In this document: one piece after another, positions 16,465 to 25,038 of the stretch
Numbering within the stretch: position 1 is the stretch's first letter
How the letters are laid out: each line of letters opens with the position of its first letter
DNA from: Atopobiaceae bacterium
GTDB taxonomy: Bacteria > Actinomycetota > Coriobacteriia > Coriobacteriales > Atopobiaceae
Direction of reading: 5' to 3'
Length of the DNA: 64,000 bases
Assembly (NCBI GenBank): GCA_017510785.1
Contig: JAFWMH010000027.1
Coordinates: forward strand, 1 to 64,000
Notes under the pieces: generated by a model
What the model was told of the DNA's origin: nothing
Database searches by the model: none
Seen by the model: the letters and a program-made list of their open reading frames with translations, nothing else
Made by a program: the position numbers and the translations under genes

Positions 16465-17136
16465 ATGACATTCAACGACATCTTTAAATCAAGCTTCCTG
16501 CAAAACGTGAACAGTGTGAGCCTCGTTGACACGTGCATCGCGTTGGTGCTGGCGTTCCTTATTGGAATGTTTATTTTCCTTGTGTACAAACGCACCTTCC
16601 AGGGCGTCATGTACTCATCGAGTTTTGCCGTCACGCTTGTGGCACTTACCATGATTACCACGCTTGTGATTCTTGCTGTTACCTCGAATGTGGTACTCTC
16701 GCTCGGTATGGTGGGCGCGCTCTCGATTGTTCGTTTCCGCACTGCCATCAAGGAACCGCTCGACATTGCGTTTCTGTTTTGGTCGATTGCTGTGGGCATC
16801 GTCTTGGCGGCGGGTCTCATTCCGCTGGCTGTTATCGGCAGCGTACTTGTGGGCGTTGTGCTGCTCGTGTTGGTGAACAAAAAGCCGCACCTCAATCCGT
16901 ACATCGTTGTTGTGCGTTGCGACGGTGACGCATCCGAGAAGGCCGCTCGCGAATTGCTCGCGTCACGCTGCAAGAAGTCCGTGGTTAAGAGCAAGTCCGT
17001 GCGTGCGGGGGAGGTAGAGCTCAACATGGAGGTGCGTTTGGGCAACGAGAGCACCGATTTCGTTAACGAACTGGCGGCGTTGCCCGGTGTGGCAGATGCC
17101 GTGCTCGTGAGCTACAACGGCGAGTACTTGGGGTAG
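16465..17136 (+). CDS. DUF4956 membrane protein
   Basis: This 223-residue protein has about four N-terminal membrane helices followed by a soluble C-terminal domain of about 80 residues. The helical part contains the characteristic SLGMVGALSIVRFRTAIKEP segment of DUF4956. It lies between the VTC and CotH genes and ends 6 bases before the CotH start, so it is clearly co-transcribed with CotH. The family recurs with VTC and CotH partners, which suggests a membrane-linked phosphate or surface-modification process, but no member of this cassette type has a function I can state with confidence. Confidence 0.87.
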   Translation: MTFNDIFKSSFLQNVNSVSLVDTCIALVLAFLIGMFIFLVYKRTFQGVMYSSSFAVTLVALTMITTLVILAVTSNVVLSLGMVGALSIVRFRTAIKEPLDIAFLFWSIAVGIVLAAGLIPLAVIGSVLVGVVLLVLVNKKPHLNPYIVVVRCDGDASEKAARELLASRCKKSVVKSKSVRAGEVELNMEVRLGNESTDFVNELAALPGVADAVLVSYNGEYLG

Positions 17137-17142
17137 GCTAAC

Positions 17143-19413
17143 ATGTCGACCAATCGTCGCATAGAGCTGGCGTGCATCGTCGCCATCGTGCTCGCGCTCG
17201 TGGGTGTTGTGGCTGCCTACGCGGTGCGCAGGTCGATTGACGATGCGGGCGGACACGCCATGGCGTACGAGCAAACGCTCTTCGACACTTCCAAAGTGCA
17301 TACCATCGACATTGTGATGGATGACTGGGACAAGTTTATTGAGAATTGCGAGAACGAAGAATACGCGTCGTGTGCGGTCGTCGTGGACGGCGAGTCGTTT
17401 AAGAACGTCGCCATCCGCGCGAAGGGCAACACCTCGCTTTCCAACGTTTCGCAGCTCGATAGCGATCGCTACAGCTTTAAAGTGGAGTTTGATCACTACA
17501 ATAGCGATAACACGTATCACGGCCTCGATAAACTGAGTCTTAACAACATCATTCAAGACAATACCTACATGAAGGACTACCTCACGTATCGCATGATGGG
17601 TGAGTTCGGTGTGGATTCGCCGCTTGCGAGCTATGCGTTCATAACGGTAAACGGCGAGGATTGGGGCCTGTATTTGGCCGTCGAGTCGGTGGAGGACAGC
17701 TTCCTCGAGCGCGTGTACGGCACTGAGACGGGTGATTTGTACAAGCCCGATAGCACCGACATGGGCGGCGGCCGTGGCAATGGCCGTGAGTTCAATATGG
17801 ACGATGCGCTTGAGCATGCGGACGCGTCCGAGGATGGCGGTGCTGGCGACGCCGCGACTCAACAGTCTTCAAACAACGCAGGAGGTAGTGGTCCGGCCAA
17901 CGATTTCCCTGGCGATGAACTGGCCAACGGCTTTACTGGTGGCGGGCCTGCCGATGGAGGCCCGGGTGGCGGCGGCCCCGGCGGCGGTCCGGGTGGTGGC
18001 GGCCCCGGCGGTGGCATGGGATCTTCCGACGTGAAGCTTCAATACACTGATGACGATCCGGAATCCTATAGCAGCATTTTCGGCAATGCCAAAACAACCG
18101 TTACTGCTGCCGACAAAGCCCGACTTATAGAGTCTCTTCGCAAGCTAAACGCAGGAGAGGAACTGGAGAACGTTCTCAACATGGACGAAGTGCTTCGCTA
18201 CTTCGTGGTTCACGATTACGTGTGCAATGCCGATTCCTACACGGGCCAGATGATACATAACTATTATCTGCGCGAAAACAATGGTGAGCTTTCCATGATT
18301 CCATGGGACTACAACCTCGCCTTCGGCGGGTTTACCGGCGGTGACGCAACGAGCCTTGTGAACGAGCCGATTGACGACCCCGTGTCGTCAGGTGGCATGG
18401 CCGGAGGTATGGGCGCTCCGAACCAAGGTGCGCAAAATGGCGATGGCAGCGCAGGTAATACATCTTCTAATCGGGCGCCGAGCACCTCCAACCAAACGCA
18501 CAATGCAAAATCGCCCAACGGTATGCAGATGCCGCAGCCATCGGAAGAAGACGGTAACGCCGTTGCCCCCGTCGCGAACAGCACCGAGAACAGCACCGAA
18601 GGTTCCTTGGCAGATTCGTCTGCCGACGATAGCCGTCCGATGGTAGATTGGATCTTTACGAGCGATGAGTACAAGGCTCGGTATCATGAACTCTATCAGG
18701 AGTTTATCAATAGCATAGACGTGCAAGCCTTGATTGAAAATACGGATGCGATGATAGCCTCGTACGTCGAGCGCGATCCAACGAAGTTCTGCACTACCGA
18801 GGAATATGCCACGGCTGTCGCTACGCTCAAGCAGTTCTGCGCACTTCGTACCCAAAGCGTGCGGGGACAGCTTGATGGTACGATTCCTTCGACGGAGGAA
18901 GGCCAGCAAGAGGATTCGTCTGCCCTTGTAGATGCGTCAGCAATTACGATAAGCGACATGGGTTCGATGGGCAACAACGGAGGTGGACCTGGGGGCGGGC
19001 CTGCCGGTAGTTCTGACGGCGCCGGACGAGAGGGTGAAGCTGCGGATGCAACTTCGGACTCCACTTCGGGCGGGACCTCTGAAAACGGTGGTGCGCCTGG
19101 TGGCAGCGCACCCGGTGACGGTAACGTAACCGGTGGCGGCGCAACCGTTGGCGGCGCACCCGGTGATGGGAACGTACCCGGTGGCGATAGCGCATCTGGC
19201 GAGAGCACGTCTGGGGACGGCATGCCCGGCGGTGGCAACGCATCGGGCATGCAGCCTGCCGCAGGTGGTGCTCCTAGAGCTGTTGGAATGTCGGGCGCAC
19301 AGTCTTCGGCAATTACGAGCACCACGCTTGGAGAGATGGTTCCAATACTTGTTGGATGTGCCGTTCTTCTCGCATTCGGGTTTGGCATGACGCGTTTGTA
19401 TCGCCGGCCATAA
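17143..19413 (+). CDS. CotH-kinase family secreted/membrane protein
   Basis: This 756-residue protein has an N-terminal membrane helix, a CotH kinase domain interrupted by low-complexity inserts, and a C-terminal helix with an RLYRRP tail. CotH motifs include VAIRAKGNTSLSNV, NGEDWGLYLAVESVEDSFL, GDLYKPD and SMIPWDYNLAFGG, the last holding an acidic metal-binding residue. CotH proteins are atypical kinases that phosphorylate secreted proteins. Gly/Pro-rich stretches occur near residues 265-290, 425-470 and 615-725, unusually long compared with spore CotH. The two membrane anchors suggest that the domain faces outside. VTC and DUF4956 genes precede it. Confidence 0.87.
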   Translation: MSTNRRIELACIVAIVLALVGVVAAYAVRRSIDDAGGHAMAYEQTLFDTSKVHTIDIVMDDWDKFIENCENEEYASCAVVVDGESFKNVAIRAKGNTSLSNVSQLDSDRYSFKVEFDHYNSDNTYHGLDKLSLNNIIQDNTYMKDYLTYRMMGEFGVDSPLASYAFITVNGEDWGLYLAVESVEDSFLERVYGTETGDLYKPDSTDMGGGRGNGREFNMDDALEHADASEDGGAGDAATQQSSNNAGGSGPANDFPGDELANGFTGGGPADGGPGGGGPGGGPGGGGPGGGMGSSDVKLQYTDDDPESYSSIFGNAKTTVTAADKARLIESLRKLNAGEELENVLNMDEVLRYFVVHDYVCNADSYTGQMIHNYYLRENNGELSMIPWDYNLAFGGFTGGDATSLVNEPIDDPVSSGGMAGGMGAPNQGAQNGDGSAGNTSSNRAPSTSNQTHNAKSPNGMQMPQPSEEDGNAVAPVANSTENSTEGSLADSSADDSRPMVDWIFTSDEYKARYHELYQEFINSIDVQALIENTDAMIASYVERDPTKFCTTEEYATAVATLKQFCALRTQSVRGQLDGTIPSTEEGQQEDSSALVDASAITISDMGSMGNNGGGPGGGPAGSSDGAGREGEAADATSDSTSGGTSENGGAPGGSAPGDGNVTGGGATVGGAPGDGNVPGGDSASGESTSGDGMPGGGNASGMQPAAGGAPRAVGMSGAQSSAITSTTLGEMVPILVGCAVLLAFGFGMTRLYRRP

Positions 19414-19440
19414 CCGGTGATAACATTGCACTATGCTCAA

Positions 19441-19690
19441 TATGCTCCCCAAGGTGCCGCATAATCGATGGACAATGTTCACTTCTGGCTGATGTCAGCT
19501 TCGGTTGCTGTCGCAGCGACGGCAGGCGGAATCGCGGCCTGCGCGGTCGCCGAGCCGTCACGATAGCTGGGAGAGAAAAGTCTGTCGAAAATGCGACTTG
19601 TGCAACTGAAAGGTTTGCACAGGTCGATATTCCGACAGATTCCGGCACGGCGATTTGCACAGGTCGATTTTCCGACAGGTTTTTTGCCCC
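19441..19690 (+). repeat. Palindromic dispersed repeat, copy A
   Basis: It begins with TATGCTCCCCAAGGTGC and ends in a hairpin whose arms read roughly CTGTCG..AATGCGAC.TGTGCA and TGCACAGGTCG..ATTCCGACAG (19581-19640). The right arm is present twice (19634-19680). Related copies are at 22967-23130 and 34644-34945. Confidence 0.8.
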
Positions 19691-19702
19691 GGGGGCTGCA
19701 AT

Positions 19703-19780
19703 GGGTGCCGCTTGGGACACTTTGCATGCGGTTTTGTCCGCTAGATGTCCCGTTTGGCACCCATCCCGGCTAATGGGTGC
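19703..19780 (-). repeat. Minus-strand copy of the GGGTGCC/GGCACCC hairpin repeat
   Basis: Read on the minus strand it gives GGGTGCC, then CGGGACATCTAGCGGACAAA, then AAAGTGTCCC and GGCACCC, matching the 72-bp units at 3557-3844. GGGACA and TGTCCC pair inside this copy. An extra GGGTGCC at 19774-19780 on the plus strand marks the edge of a neighbouring unit. Confidence 0.75.
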
Positions 19781-19839
19781 CGTGTGCCATTCTCTGCAAT
19801 GCCCTTATCTAATAGCTGCCTTGGCGCCAGTCTTCGACG

Positions 19840-21063
19840 TTAGCGCCCGCAACAGCGCTTATACTTCTTGCCACTTCCACAGGGGCAAGGGTCGTTGCGA
19901 CCCACCTTCCTAACGGACCCGTCTGGGTTAAAGAACGTGCGCTTCCTCGCTCGCCGATTGAATATCTCGTCAAACGAATGTCCGTTAAGACCCCAGTTTG
20001 GAAGGCAATTATAAAAATCTACACAAAGATTGTGGAAGGCTGGGTCCTTGCTCGTTGCGAGGTCGTTGTATCCGTAATACGCAAACACAGCAGCATATCC
20101 CTCGAACGTCTCCTCGGGCGTGCCCCATCGCGACTCGATAAACATCTCGTCGAGCACTGCATTCGCCAGTTCGGTTTCCTCCTCGTGCTTCGGCGTATGC
20201 GCCAAGAGGAAGTCATGCATCGCGAGTGCTGCAGGAAACTTAAACTTCCAATCGTCGAGATGGTCCGTTGCGAGCATTTCGAGTTCAACGAGACGAGGCT
20301 CGCGTTCTGCCTGCAGGGTGAGGAACGCAGACAAAAACTCACCGGTTTCTCCTTGCTCGTGCGTGTCCCCGCTTTTGAGTTTGTCTTCGTAAACCTCATC
20401 GTCTTCGTATGTCTCTGCTCGCCACGCATCCAGCATATCGGGATGTATGAGGTAGTCGGCCTCCGGCGTTTGGAGGACGCATGCTTGCGACTGGCCATCG
20501 TCGATGGCGTATTGCAGCGCCAACGATACTTCCCCGGGTTGTCGCTTGTCCTGTGGGAAGAGCGCAAGATACTCTCCGATGGCCTGATCGTAGCCCACGA
20601 TGCCACGCAGCTCGAGAAGGGCATCGAAGAAGCGGACGAGCATCTTGTGCTGTTGGTCGTCCTTTCGCGCCTGTTCCCAGTCGAGTTGGCGCAAAACGGG
20701 CACGACCTCGTCTGGCACGATGGCTGCGTAACCTTCGTCCTCATGGAAGCACACTTCGCGAGAACTGTTGGGCTTTTGCATGACGTAGAAATTGGATAAG
20801 AAGGCGTCAGCCCACGATTCCACCAGGTTGAGGTCCCTACCCGAAAGCTCATCCGGGTTTTTGTCAACGTAGCGGTGAATGAGATCGCGGTTTTGCCAGA
20901 GCTCCTGCATCGTTTCGCACTGGGCTTCTACCGAGATGCCACGAGGGGCGGTCTCGTCAAAAAAATCCTCGTCGTACACCACGCCGAGTTCTTTGTGTAC
21001 GTACGTGGAGAGAAGGTCGTAGAGTCGATAAAAACGTTCGGTTTGATCCTTGGAAAGTGTCAT
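19840..21063 (-). CDS. SEC-C motif protein of unknown function
   Basis: This 407-residue cytoplasmic protein is mainly helical and acidic. It ends in a clear SEC-C zinc motif, [19 protein letters not shown], as found at the end of SecA, where it binds zinc and helps partner contact. The upstream ~380 residues match no family I recognise. The plus-strand CotH gene converges on it from the left. AAAGG precedes the ATG by about 6 bases on the minus strand. The gene appears intact and is probably transcribed alone. Confidence 0.8.
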   Translation of the reverse strand: MTLSKDQTERFYRLYDLLSTYVHKELGVVYDEDFFDETAPRGISVEAQCETMQELWQNRDLIHRYVDKNPDELSGRDLNLVESWADAFLSNFYVMQKPNSSREVCFHEDEGYAAIVPDEVVPVLRQLDWEQARKDDQQHKMLVRFFDALLELRGIVGYDQAIGEYLALFPQDKRQPGEVSLALQYAIDDGQSQACVLQTPEADYLIHPDMLDAWRAETYEDDEVYEDKLKSGDTHEQGETGEFLSAFLTLQAEREPRLVELEMLATDHLDDWKFKFPAALAMHDFLLAHTPKHEEETELANAVLDEMFIESRWGTPEETFEGYAAVFAYYGYNDLATSKDPAFHNLCVDFYNCLPNWGLNGHSFDEIFNRRARKRTFFNPDGSVRKVGRNDPCPCGSGKKYKRCCGR

Positions 21064-21182
21064 GGATACCTTTCAGCCGTGCCCTCCGTGAGCGCTCATC
21101 CTAGCACGTGCGCCCGGATGCCAAGGCGTGACGGAAGAATTACATGACTTGGTGCTTGCGCGGGACGGCGCGCGGCGCAAAC

Positions 21183-21213
21183 GGGCCGGCGGCTCCTCGG
21201 GGACCACCGGCCC
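21183..21213 (-). terminator. GC-rich hairpin after the secreted protein gene
   Basis: GGGCCGGCGG and CCACCGGCCC pair with one mismatch around an 11-base loop. It lies about 40 bases beyond the minus-strand stop at 21250 and lacks a T-run. Confidence 0.4.
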
Positions 21214-21249
21214 TCTGGCCGCCTGCCTGGCTGATGGGCTCCGCCAGCC

Positions 21250-21705
21250 CTAGAACCAGCGGTCGCCGGCGAGCTCGCGCCAGTGGCTCGCCCTGTCGCG
21301 CGGCCCGAGCTGCTGGCCCGGCTCCTCGGTGCTCTCCGCGCCGGTGCGCACGACCTGTGTGAAGCTGCCGTCGGGCTCCTCGACGAAGAACATCCAGCCG
21401 CACTCCTCGGAGGCGGGCGTGGCGTACACCACGGTCTCGTTGTACGTCGTGAAGGTCGCCCACCAGTAGCCGCCCTCGTCGCGGTACCACTCTGCGGAGA
21501 CCGCCTCGCTCTCGTTCGGCCATATGGTCACGGGCTCGCCCTCGCAGTGGCTGTCGTCGCCGTTGTCGGTGACCACGTAGCCCTCGGGCTCCTCGCCCGC
21601 GAGGGCGCGCTGGGGCGCCGCGAAGGCGAGTGCCCCGGCCGCCGCGACGGCGATTGCCACGGTTGCCGCGATTGCCGCGATGCTGGTGCTGGTGCGCTTG
21701 GTCAT
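21250..21705 (-). CDS. Small secreted protein, family not recognised
   Basis: This 151-residue protein starts with a classic export signal: MTKRTSTS, a long Ala-rich hydrophobic core, and a likely cleavage site after QRALA. The mature part is acidic and Trp/Tyr-rich (AEWYRDEGGYWWATFTTYNE) with two Cys that could form one disulfide. The start at 21705 is chosen because GAGAGGA precedes it and the signal peptide begins there; the longer frame to 21870 is Arg-rich noise. Its very GC-rich codons differ from its neighbours and it sits at the edge of the accessory island, which suggests acquisition. Confidence 0.65.
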   Translation of the reverse strand: MTKRTSTSIAAIAATVAIAVAAAGALAFAAPQRALAGEEPEGYVVTDNGDDSHCEGEPVTIWPNESEAVSAEWYRDEGGYWWATFTTYNETVVYATPASEECGWMFFVEEPDGSFTQVVRTGAESTEEPGQQLGPRDRASHWRELAGDRWF

Positions 21706-21980
21706 GATGACGTCCTCTCTGGTGGTGGGGCCTGTTCCGTCCTGTTGCCTAGTACTACGCGGGACTCGGGCGCGCGTCTCAGGCTTTTTCGGTTTTTGTG
21801 CGCGTGTTCTCCGGCTTGCACGTCGCTGCGGAACGCGAGCGTGTTGCAAGCCTCCAAGCACCCGCACCATGACAAGATCAAATATACTGGCATCTTTGAG
21901 GCAGAGGCTGTTGAAACGGCTCGGGTTGGCGGCGGGATGCTCGGAACCGGGCGGCGCCCCTGAGAGGGGAGGTGACGCCT

Positions 21981-22232
21981 ATGGGATAGGATGCACTTGA
22001 GCTCGTCATGCTCGCGACGGCCATCATCAGCCTGGCTACGGCCTTGATGGCACTTGCGAGGGAGCTGCCAGGGAACCGTCGGACAATAGCCTACGATGGC
22101 TTGCGGCCACCGCGCGGATGCGGGGGACGGGCGGAGGAGGGAGTCGTACTGGGTGTACGTCGACCGACGACAACCGCCTCCCGCGCCGCGCGGGGCTGCA
22201 GGGCGCGTAGGCTATTTCCTGATGGTTCCTAG
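21981..22232 (+). pseudogene. Remnant of a small hydrophobic (holin-like toxin type) peptide gene, copy 1
   Basis: GGGGAGGTGACGCCT precedes ATG GGA TAG: the third codon is a stop. Downstream the frame continues DALELVMLATAIISLATALMALARE, a hydrophobic helix like those of small holin-like type I toxins, then runs into unrelated Arg-rich sequence. A second, shorter copy with the same leader lies at 24242. The toxin link is an inference from helix pattern, size and context. Confidence 0.5.
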
Positions 22233-22265
22233 GGTTCCACAAAGCGATTTCGGTCGACGCTGATG

Positions 22266-22307
22266 GTGAGAACAAGGACCGCTAGTTGGCAGACTGGCGG
22301 TCCTCAC
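22266..22307 (+). terminator. Hairpin downstream of the small peptide remnant
   Basis: AGGACCGC (22275-22282) pairs with GCGGTCCT (22297-22304), and outer GTGAG/CTCAC adds to it. Holin-like toxin genes often end in such a stem. No T-run is present. Confidence 0.45.
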
Positions 22308-22382
22308 TAACTAGGGTAGGCGCCGCCCGGGTACCATTTCGGGTCTCGCCGTCTTCCGCAATTATGCTCCCATGTGGGCGCC

Positions 22383-22957
22383 ATGTCAATGCCGTCGAAG
22401 CACTACATGGTGGATCTTTCGGAGCGCGTGGCGCAAATCAAGGAGATGGTGGATGCTGGGGAGTACTTCGCCATCAACCGCGCACGCCAGTACGGAAAGA
22501 CGACGACCCTCTACGCGCTGAGGGGGACCGCTCTTAGCGGATTATGACGTGGTGAGCCTCGACTTCCAGCGGATTGGGAACGCGGGGTTTAAGACGGAGC
22601 AGTCCTTCGTCAAGGCGTTTTGCAGGCGGCTTAGGCGGGCTAGGGTAAGAGGGTCGTATTTAACGCGCAACAGGACAACATTGCCCGCATGCAGATGTAC
22701 GGCTTCATTCGCAACGAAGGCAACGTCGTTCGGATAGATAACAGAATAATTGAGACTCTGCTCTACAACCTGTTCCTCTCTGACGAGGAGTTGAAGAGCA
22801 ACGTATTCTCTCGTGCCGGTGACCTCGAGAGAAACCTTTTCATCGAGGACGGCAGACAGTGGGCTACATGCTGAGCTTCAACTTCAACAAACGGAAGAAG
22901 ACGGGCGTGCATTTGGTGCATGTCGGCAGCGCGACGCTCTACGAGGCCATCATGTAA
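22383..22957 (+). pseudogene. Broken AAA-ATPase-like / PD-(D/E)XK nuclease gene
   Basis: The 5' end encodes MPSKHYMVDLSERVAQIKEM and AINRARQYGKTTTLYALR, the start and P-loop of the widespread AAA-ATPase-like plus DUF1703 nuclease family. The frame is then lost near 22535. The 3' end, from about 22869, encodes SFNFNKRKKTGVHLVHVG then YEAIM and a stop, the family's C-terminus. The middle is frameshifted and heavily deleted (about 575 bp remain of the roughly 1.5 kb expected). It is a decayed accessory gene. Confidence 0.75.
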
Positions 22958-22966
22958 TTTTGCGTT

Positions 22967-23130
22967 TTGCTCCCCAAGATGCCTTATGGCCGATGGTTAA
23001 TGCCAGCTTCTGCCGAATGCCAGTTTTGGCTGCCGTCGTGAGTGCCGGTAGAGTGGAAAGTCTGTCGGAATTTCGACCTGTGCAAATTGGGGAGTTGTAC
23101 AAGCCGTTATTCCGACAGGCTTTTGTCCTG
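22967..23130 (+). repeat. Palindromic dispersed repeat, copy B
   Basis: It starts TTGCTCCCCAAGATGCC and carries AGTCTGTCGGAATTTCGACC then TGTGCA, with the opposing arm TGTACAAG..TTATTCCGACAG ending near 23118. It is more diverged than the copy at 34644. Confidence 0.7.
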
Positions 23131-23151
23131 GGTGCGGCGCGCATTCACCAC

Positions 23152-23613
23152 TCAGTCGCGCACGGCGAGGTGGCGCGCGAACTCCTGGGGACTCATCTTG
23201 GGTACGAGGGACGCGTTGAAGGCACGGCGGTCGCTCGAGAGGATAACGTCCGCGTGGGCGATTACGGCGCACTCGGCGACGAGCGCGTCATTGAAGTCGG
23301 GCTCCGTGTGGTTGCGATGCGCGCGTCGGCACACGAGGTCGTCCACGGCGACTATTGTGCAGTGCGCCAGCAGGTAGCTGCGAGCCCTGCTCGAGAGCGC
23401 CATGCGATCGGCGCGCTCGGCCCACCGGCGCTTTGCCGCCGCGCTGTTCTCGAGCACGTACGAGACGTCCTTGAGGCACAGAGAAGGCAGCAGCAGCTCG
23501 TCGCGTTCCTCGCTCAGCTCGCAGAGAATGGCTATCATCGCCTCGCGTCGCTCCTGCTCGCGCGGGAACACGAGGTCTATGGCGGCGTTCGTGTCGAGCA
23601 GTATCCTACTCAT
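23152..23613 (-). CDS. PIN-domain toxin of a toxin-antitoxin pair
   Basis: This 153-residue PIN-domain protein begins MSRILLDTNAAIDLV, with the first catalytic Asp at residue 7. It has later acidic residues in EPDFNDALVAECA and the closing ILSSDRRAF. PIN toxins are Mg2+-dependent ribonucleases. The start at 23613 overlaps the antitoxin gene's end by 8 bases, so translation is coupled; the longer frame from 23718 runs through the antitoxin and is rejected. The target RNA cannot be predicted. Confidence 0.85.
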   Translation of the reverse strand: MSRILLDTNAAIDLVFPREQERREAMIAILCELSEERDELLLPSLCLKDVSYVLENSAAAKRRWAERADRMALSSRARSYLLAHCTIVAVDDLVCRRAHRNHTEPDFNDALVAECAVIAHADVILSSDRRAFNASLVPKMSPQEFARHLAVRD

Positions 23614-23917
23614 CGTTCCATCCTCTGCCCTTCGAGTCCGCCACAACATCGTCGCTGAGCCATGTCCAGTCCTCGTCGGCGAACGGGCCGCATGCCAGCC
23701 ACTCCGCCATGTCGTCAAAGTGGTCGCGCTCGGCGGGCGCGCCCACCTCGAACTCGCCCGTCTTCACGAACTCGGGCACGTCGCCCGTCGTGACGATGTA
23801 CTCGTACACGCGCCGTATGACCGTCGTGTCGGTGAGGTTCGCCTTGCGTAGAATTGCCGTCGCCTGCTCCCTCATGCTCGGGTCGAGCCGCGCCGACACC
23901 AATGCCGTGGCTGCCAT
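23606..23917 (-). CDS. RelB/DinJ-type antitoxin
   Basis: This 103-residue protein starts MAATALVSARLDPSMREQAT, the ribbon-helix-helix DNA-binding strand and helix of RelB/DinJ antitoxins. An acidic, Trp-rich C-terminal tail follows, expected to wrap and block the PIN toxin. GGGAGG lies 7 bases before the ATG. Direct repeats of ATGTCAGAC overlap its promoter, fitting autoregulation. RelB/DinJ antitoxins pair more usually with RelE-like toxins, so a PIN partner is a mixed pairing worth noting. Confidence 0.83.
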   Translation of the reverse strand: MAATALVSARLDPSMREQATAILRKANLTDTTVIRRVYEYIVTTGDVPEFVKTGEFEVGAPAERDHFDDMAEWLACGPFADEDWTWLSDDVVADSKGRGWNDE

Positions 23918-23942
23918 CGCATCCTCCCTTCCGCAAGTTGCT

Positions 23943-23981
23943 AGCATAGCGTATGTCAGACGATTTAGCAAGATGTCAGAC
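23943..23981 (-). promoter_or_regulatory. Promoter and operator of the RelB-PIN operon
   Basis: On the minus strand TTGCTA (23971-23966), a 17-base spacer and TATGCT (23948-23943) form a promoter. On the plus strand ATGTCAGAC occurs at 23953-23961 and 23973-23981, exactly 20 bases apart (about two helical turns). The copies flank the -35 box, the expected layout for a dimeric ribbon-helix-helix repressor. Confidence 0.75.
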
Positions 23982-24241
23982 GCAAGGCGGGGTAGAACGG
24001 CTCGCCCTCCGCTGGCGCGATTGATGGTGGGGATGCCGAGCGTCCCTTGCGAAGGCAAGCGCCCGAGTTTGTGTCTAACCGTATGGTCGGAGGCGCCTTG
24101 GGTCCGGGGTCAGTTTCATCGACGCAAGAGAGAAGACAAAAACTTTTCGACAAATGCGCCCAAACGTGGTATTCTTCCCTTGCGGTCGACGGCGGGATAC
24201 CCGAAATCGGGCAGCGCCCCCTGAGAGGGGAGGTGACGCCT

Positions 24242-24295
24242 ATGGGACAGGATGCACCTGAGCTCGTCATGCTCGAAATTAGGCAGGAGGTATAA
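24242..24295 (+). pseudogene. Remnant of the small hydrophobic peptide gene, copy 2
   Basis: The leader GAGAGGGGAGGTGACGCCTA and the first codons repeat those at 21981. Here codon 3 is CAG, but the frame ends after 17 residues (MGQDAPELVMLEIRQEV), missing the hydrophobic helix. TATTCT near 24168 may be its old -10 box. About 90 bases of leader match between the two copies. Confidence 0.55.
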
Positions 24296-24308
24296 CATCG
24301 CGTTTAGC

Positions 24309-25007
24309 CTAAACCCGCCATTCTCGCAATCGTTGTAGATTCTTGTTCACACCACCGTCCTTGAGGACGTAGTCCGCGAGATACGGGATGTTGAACATGA
24401 GCTTTCCGTGAGTCGAAGCTATGACGATGCCGTTACGGATGAGCGATTCCCTAAGGTAGCCAACCTTGCCAGGCTCACGGCCTAGCCGCATGGCGACTTC
24501 GGCGGTTCTGGCTTCCCGTTTGTCATCGAGCGAGCGGGCGAGGGCGGCAAGGTATTCGCGTTCCTTAGGACTCAGTTCGTCCAAGAGAGGTCTGAGAGCT
24601 CGCTCCTCGTAAGCCGACTGCGCCATGTTAGTGATTTTCTCTGCTTCGTCGGGCTTGATGAGGTAGGATTCTCCGCCGGAATACTCGTTGGCAAGTGTGA
24701 TGAGGTAATAGCCGAGGAGTTGCAGCAAATACGGATGGCCGCAGCTCGCTTGAAGAAGCCTTTGCATTCCTCCCGTGCCGATCGAGAGTCCTGCGTTCTC
24801 CCTAAACGCGCTTTCGAGCGCTTCGTTGGCGTCGTTGCGCGAGAGTAAGCTTAGCTCTACATGTCGAGCGAGGTGCAAGTACGGAAATATAGAACTAGCA
24901 AAGAAGTATAGCAAATCATAAAAATGTGGAAAATATAGAATGCCTTTCATAAAAGGGAGAGCTGCACGAAAAGGCTGAAGAGAAGGCGGGGCAAGTCGGT
25001 TTGGCAC
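24309..25007 (-). pseudogene. C-terminal remnant of an AAA-type ATP-binding protein
   Basis: The open frame encodes the helical lid (ELSLLSRNDANEALESAFRE, GHPYLLQLLGYYLI) and winged-helix C-terminus (SPKEREYLAALARSLDD, then KVGYLRESLIRNGIV) of an Orc/ExeA-like ATPase. The nucleotide-binding half is absent and the first ~45 codons look unrelated, so the gene appears 5'-deleted. Its C-terminus is homologous to that of the split gene at 54802-55437, showing the same family in the window twice, both times broken. Confidence 0.6.
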
Positions 25008-25038
25008 GATTTGGACAACCGAGAAGCTCGCTGCAGTG

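Noticed and set aside
21140..21523. Arg-rich minus-strand frame over the secreted protein gene
   Set aside because: It overlaps in another frame a gene with a clear signal peptide and ribosome site; its composition is typical of a frame shadow.
22813..23658. 281-codon plus-strand frame
   Set aside because: It runs through the end of the broken nuclease gene, the palindromic repeat and antisense to the PIN toxin; no coherent domain.
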